DNA from: Prostheceraeus crozeri
Lineage: Eukaryota > Platyhelminthes > Polycladida > Euryleptidae
Direction: 5' to 3'
Length of the DNA stretch: 64,000 nucleotides
Assembly: GCA_907163375.1 (NCBI GenBank)
Contig: CAJQUW010000578.1
Coordinates: 310,001-374,000 of the forward strand
This document shows, one piece after another, positions 63,150-64,000 of this stretch. The position numbers were made by a program, and so were the translations under genes. How positions within the stretch are numbered: the first letter of the stretch is position 1; the number at the start of each line of letters is the position of its first letter. The notes below the pieces were generated by a model. It saw only the letters and a program-made list of their open reading frames with translations, searched no databases and had not been told where the DNA came from.

Positions 63150-64000
63150 AAAATTGGATATCTAATGTGTACAAGAAGCAAATATTGACAACCTCATAAC
63201 AGATGACGAGCTTTTGACGAATGGTTATAGGGTGATTCGTGAAGACCAAAAGAAAGCTGGAGGATCCTTAGTCTACATCCGGGACGAAATTCCGGCGTCA
63301 AGAACTCCTTGCTCATCTAAAAGATAAGAAGTTCAAACCTATAGAATGCTTATTATTGTACATGAACTGTGCCAATCCGGAAACAAAAAAAGCCTTGTGT
63401 TTCTTTGTGTTTAGCGAAGACGATCAGTATCCATTGGTATTGCAAAAGAGGAAATAATGCACGTGCTTAATATTGCGAATTCCATTTATTCCAGTTGCCC
63501 CATGATTGGGGATATCAGTCTGTGTGCATTAGGGAAACATGATAAAGTGAGAACAGAGCTTCTTCAAGATATTTCCTATCACTTTTTCCTGACATGTTTT
63601 GCAAAGGAGCCTACTAGGTCGGCTAGTGGGACCTGTTTAGACCAAGTATTGGGATATGAGGACATGATGGAAGAAGTCATCGTTCATGATCCTGGTTTCC
63701 TGATCATTAAATGGTGATTTCTGCGCTAAGTCTCGATCGTCCACCTATCCAAAAACGAGCTGCTTGCATGGTGTCGATCCTTCAAGGATTTTGATCCTGA
63801 AAGATTTCAAAGTGATAGAAGGGATGCACTGCGGTTTTTGTGTCAGTATGATATTTAATACTGTGTTGACGATACATATGGCTTTATACGACAATTGTAT
63901 CAGCAAATTTTGGATGAACATGCCCCTTTCAAGAAAATCAGAATGCGTTCAATCACAATTCCTTCGTTCAATTCAGAGATGGCTAATGCGAGACGTTAGG
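63150..64000 (+). mobile_element. CR1/Jockey-type LINE endonuclease region, runs off the window
   Basis: Frame pieces in order: EANIDNLITDDELLTNGYRV then IREDQKKAGGSLVYIRDEIP (the endonuclease motif GY.(I/V).R.DR...GGG(V/S)L.Y.R). Next come LTCFAKEPTRSASGTCLDQV (the QxVxxPTR..SxTxLDxIL motif), VIVHDPGFLIIKW (the site where VxDPGISDH is usual) and RSFKDFDPERFQSDRRDALR. Last are YQQILDEHAPFKKIRMRSIT and IPSFNSEMANARR (the LD.HAPxKxxRxR....PWxNxE linker to the reverse transcriptase). Several frameshifts and a stop are present, and the catalytic His of SDH is not readable. The reverse transcriptase should follow to the right of base 64000. Confidence 0.82.

Overview
The window is AT-rich animal DNA, most likely from an invertebrate; I cannot place it to phylum. 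The evidence is spliced genes with canonical GT/AG junctions, introns from 67 bases to about 14 kb, and a typical invertebrate mix of old transposons (IS630/Tc1-mariner type, hAT-like and P-type DNA transposons, Penelope-like elements, several non-LTR retrotransposon lineages, tRNA-derived SINEs). I see nothing prokaryotic, no CRISPR array, no rRNA and no intact tRNA gene. Left part (about 2.1-30.3 kb, minus strand): a UDP-glucose 4-epimerase gene (GALE), the Leloir-pathway enzyme that interconverts UDP-galactose and UDP-glucose. Five coding exons join in phase into 323 residues, from the initiator Met to just before the expected C-terminal tail of about 20-25 residues. That last exon is not visible and probably lies left of base 1. 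The exons are 30173-30300, 16001-16098, 15820-15933, 6632-7078 and 2142-2327. The large introns are full of mobile elements: a 599-bp hAT-like MITE with perfect 8-bp target duplications, a folded-back Penelope-like fragment beside a P-element transposase remnant, two IS630-type transposons (one with a LINE tail inserted in it), a hAT-like non-autonomous element, and two sister copies of one LINE 3' end. Middle and right part (about 37-50 kb, minus strand): two exons with compatible phase and good splice signals predict the C-terminus of a second gene, an acidic segment followed by a death-domain-like region that ends at a stop at 36988. Its 5' exons were not found with confidence. Coiled-coil reading frames on the same strand at 59.3-59.6 and 61.6-61.8 kb could be exons of this or another gene, or decayed copies. 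The remainder (30.3-37 kb, and most of 50-64 kb) is intergenic or intronic and holds LINE fragments of at least three kinds, a MITE, SINE pieces, a 30-bp minisatellite open in both strands (54.1-54.35 kb) and a cluster of CGAGTTAACTCG palindromes (54.6-55.7 kb). Left of the GALE exons, 589-1252 is a solo LTR with 5-bp target duplications. I did not find a convincing new biological system. The best candidates for a second look are the acidic/death-domain gene, the folded-back Penelope/P-element composite and the palindrome cluster. All family calls come from reading translations by eye without database searches.
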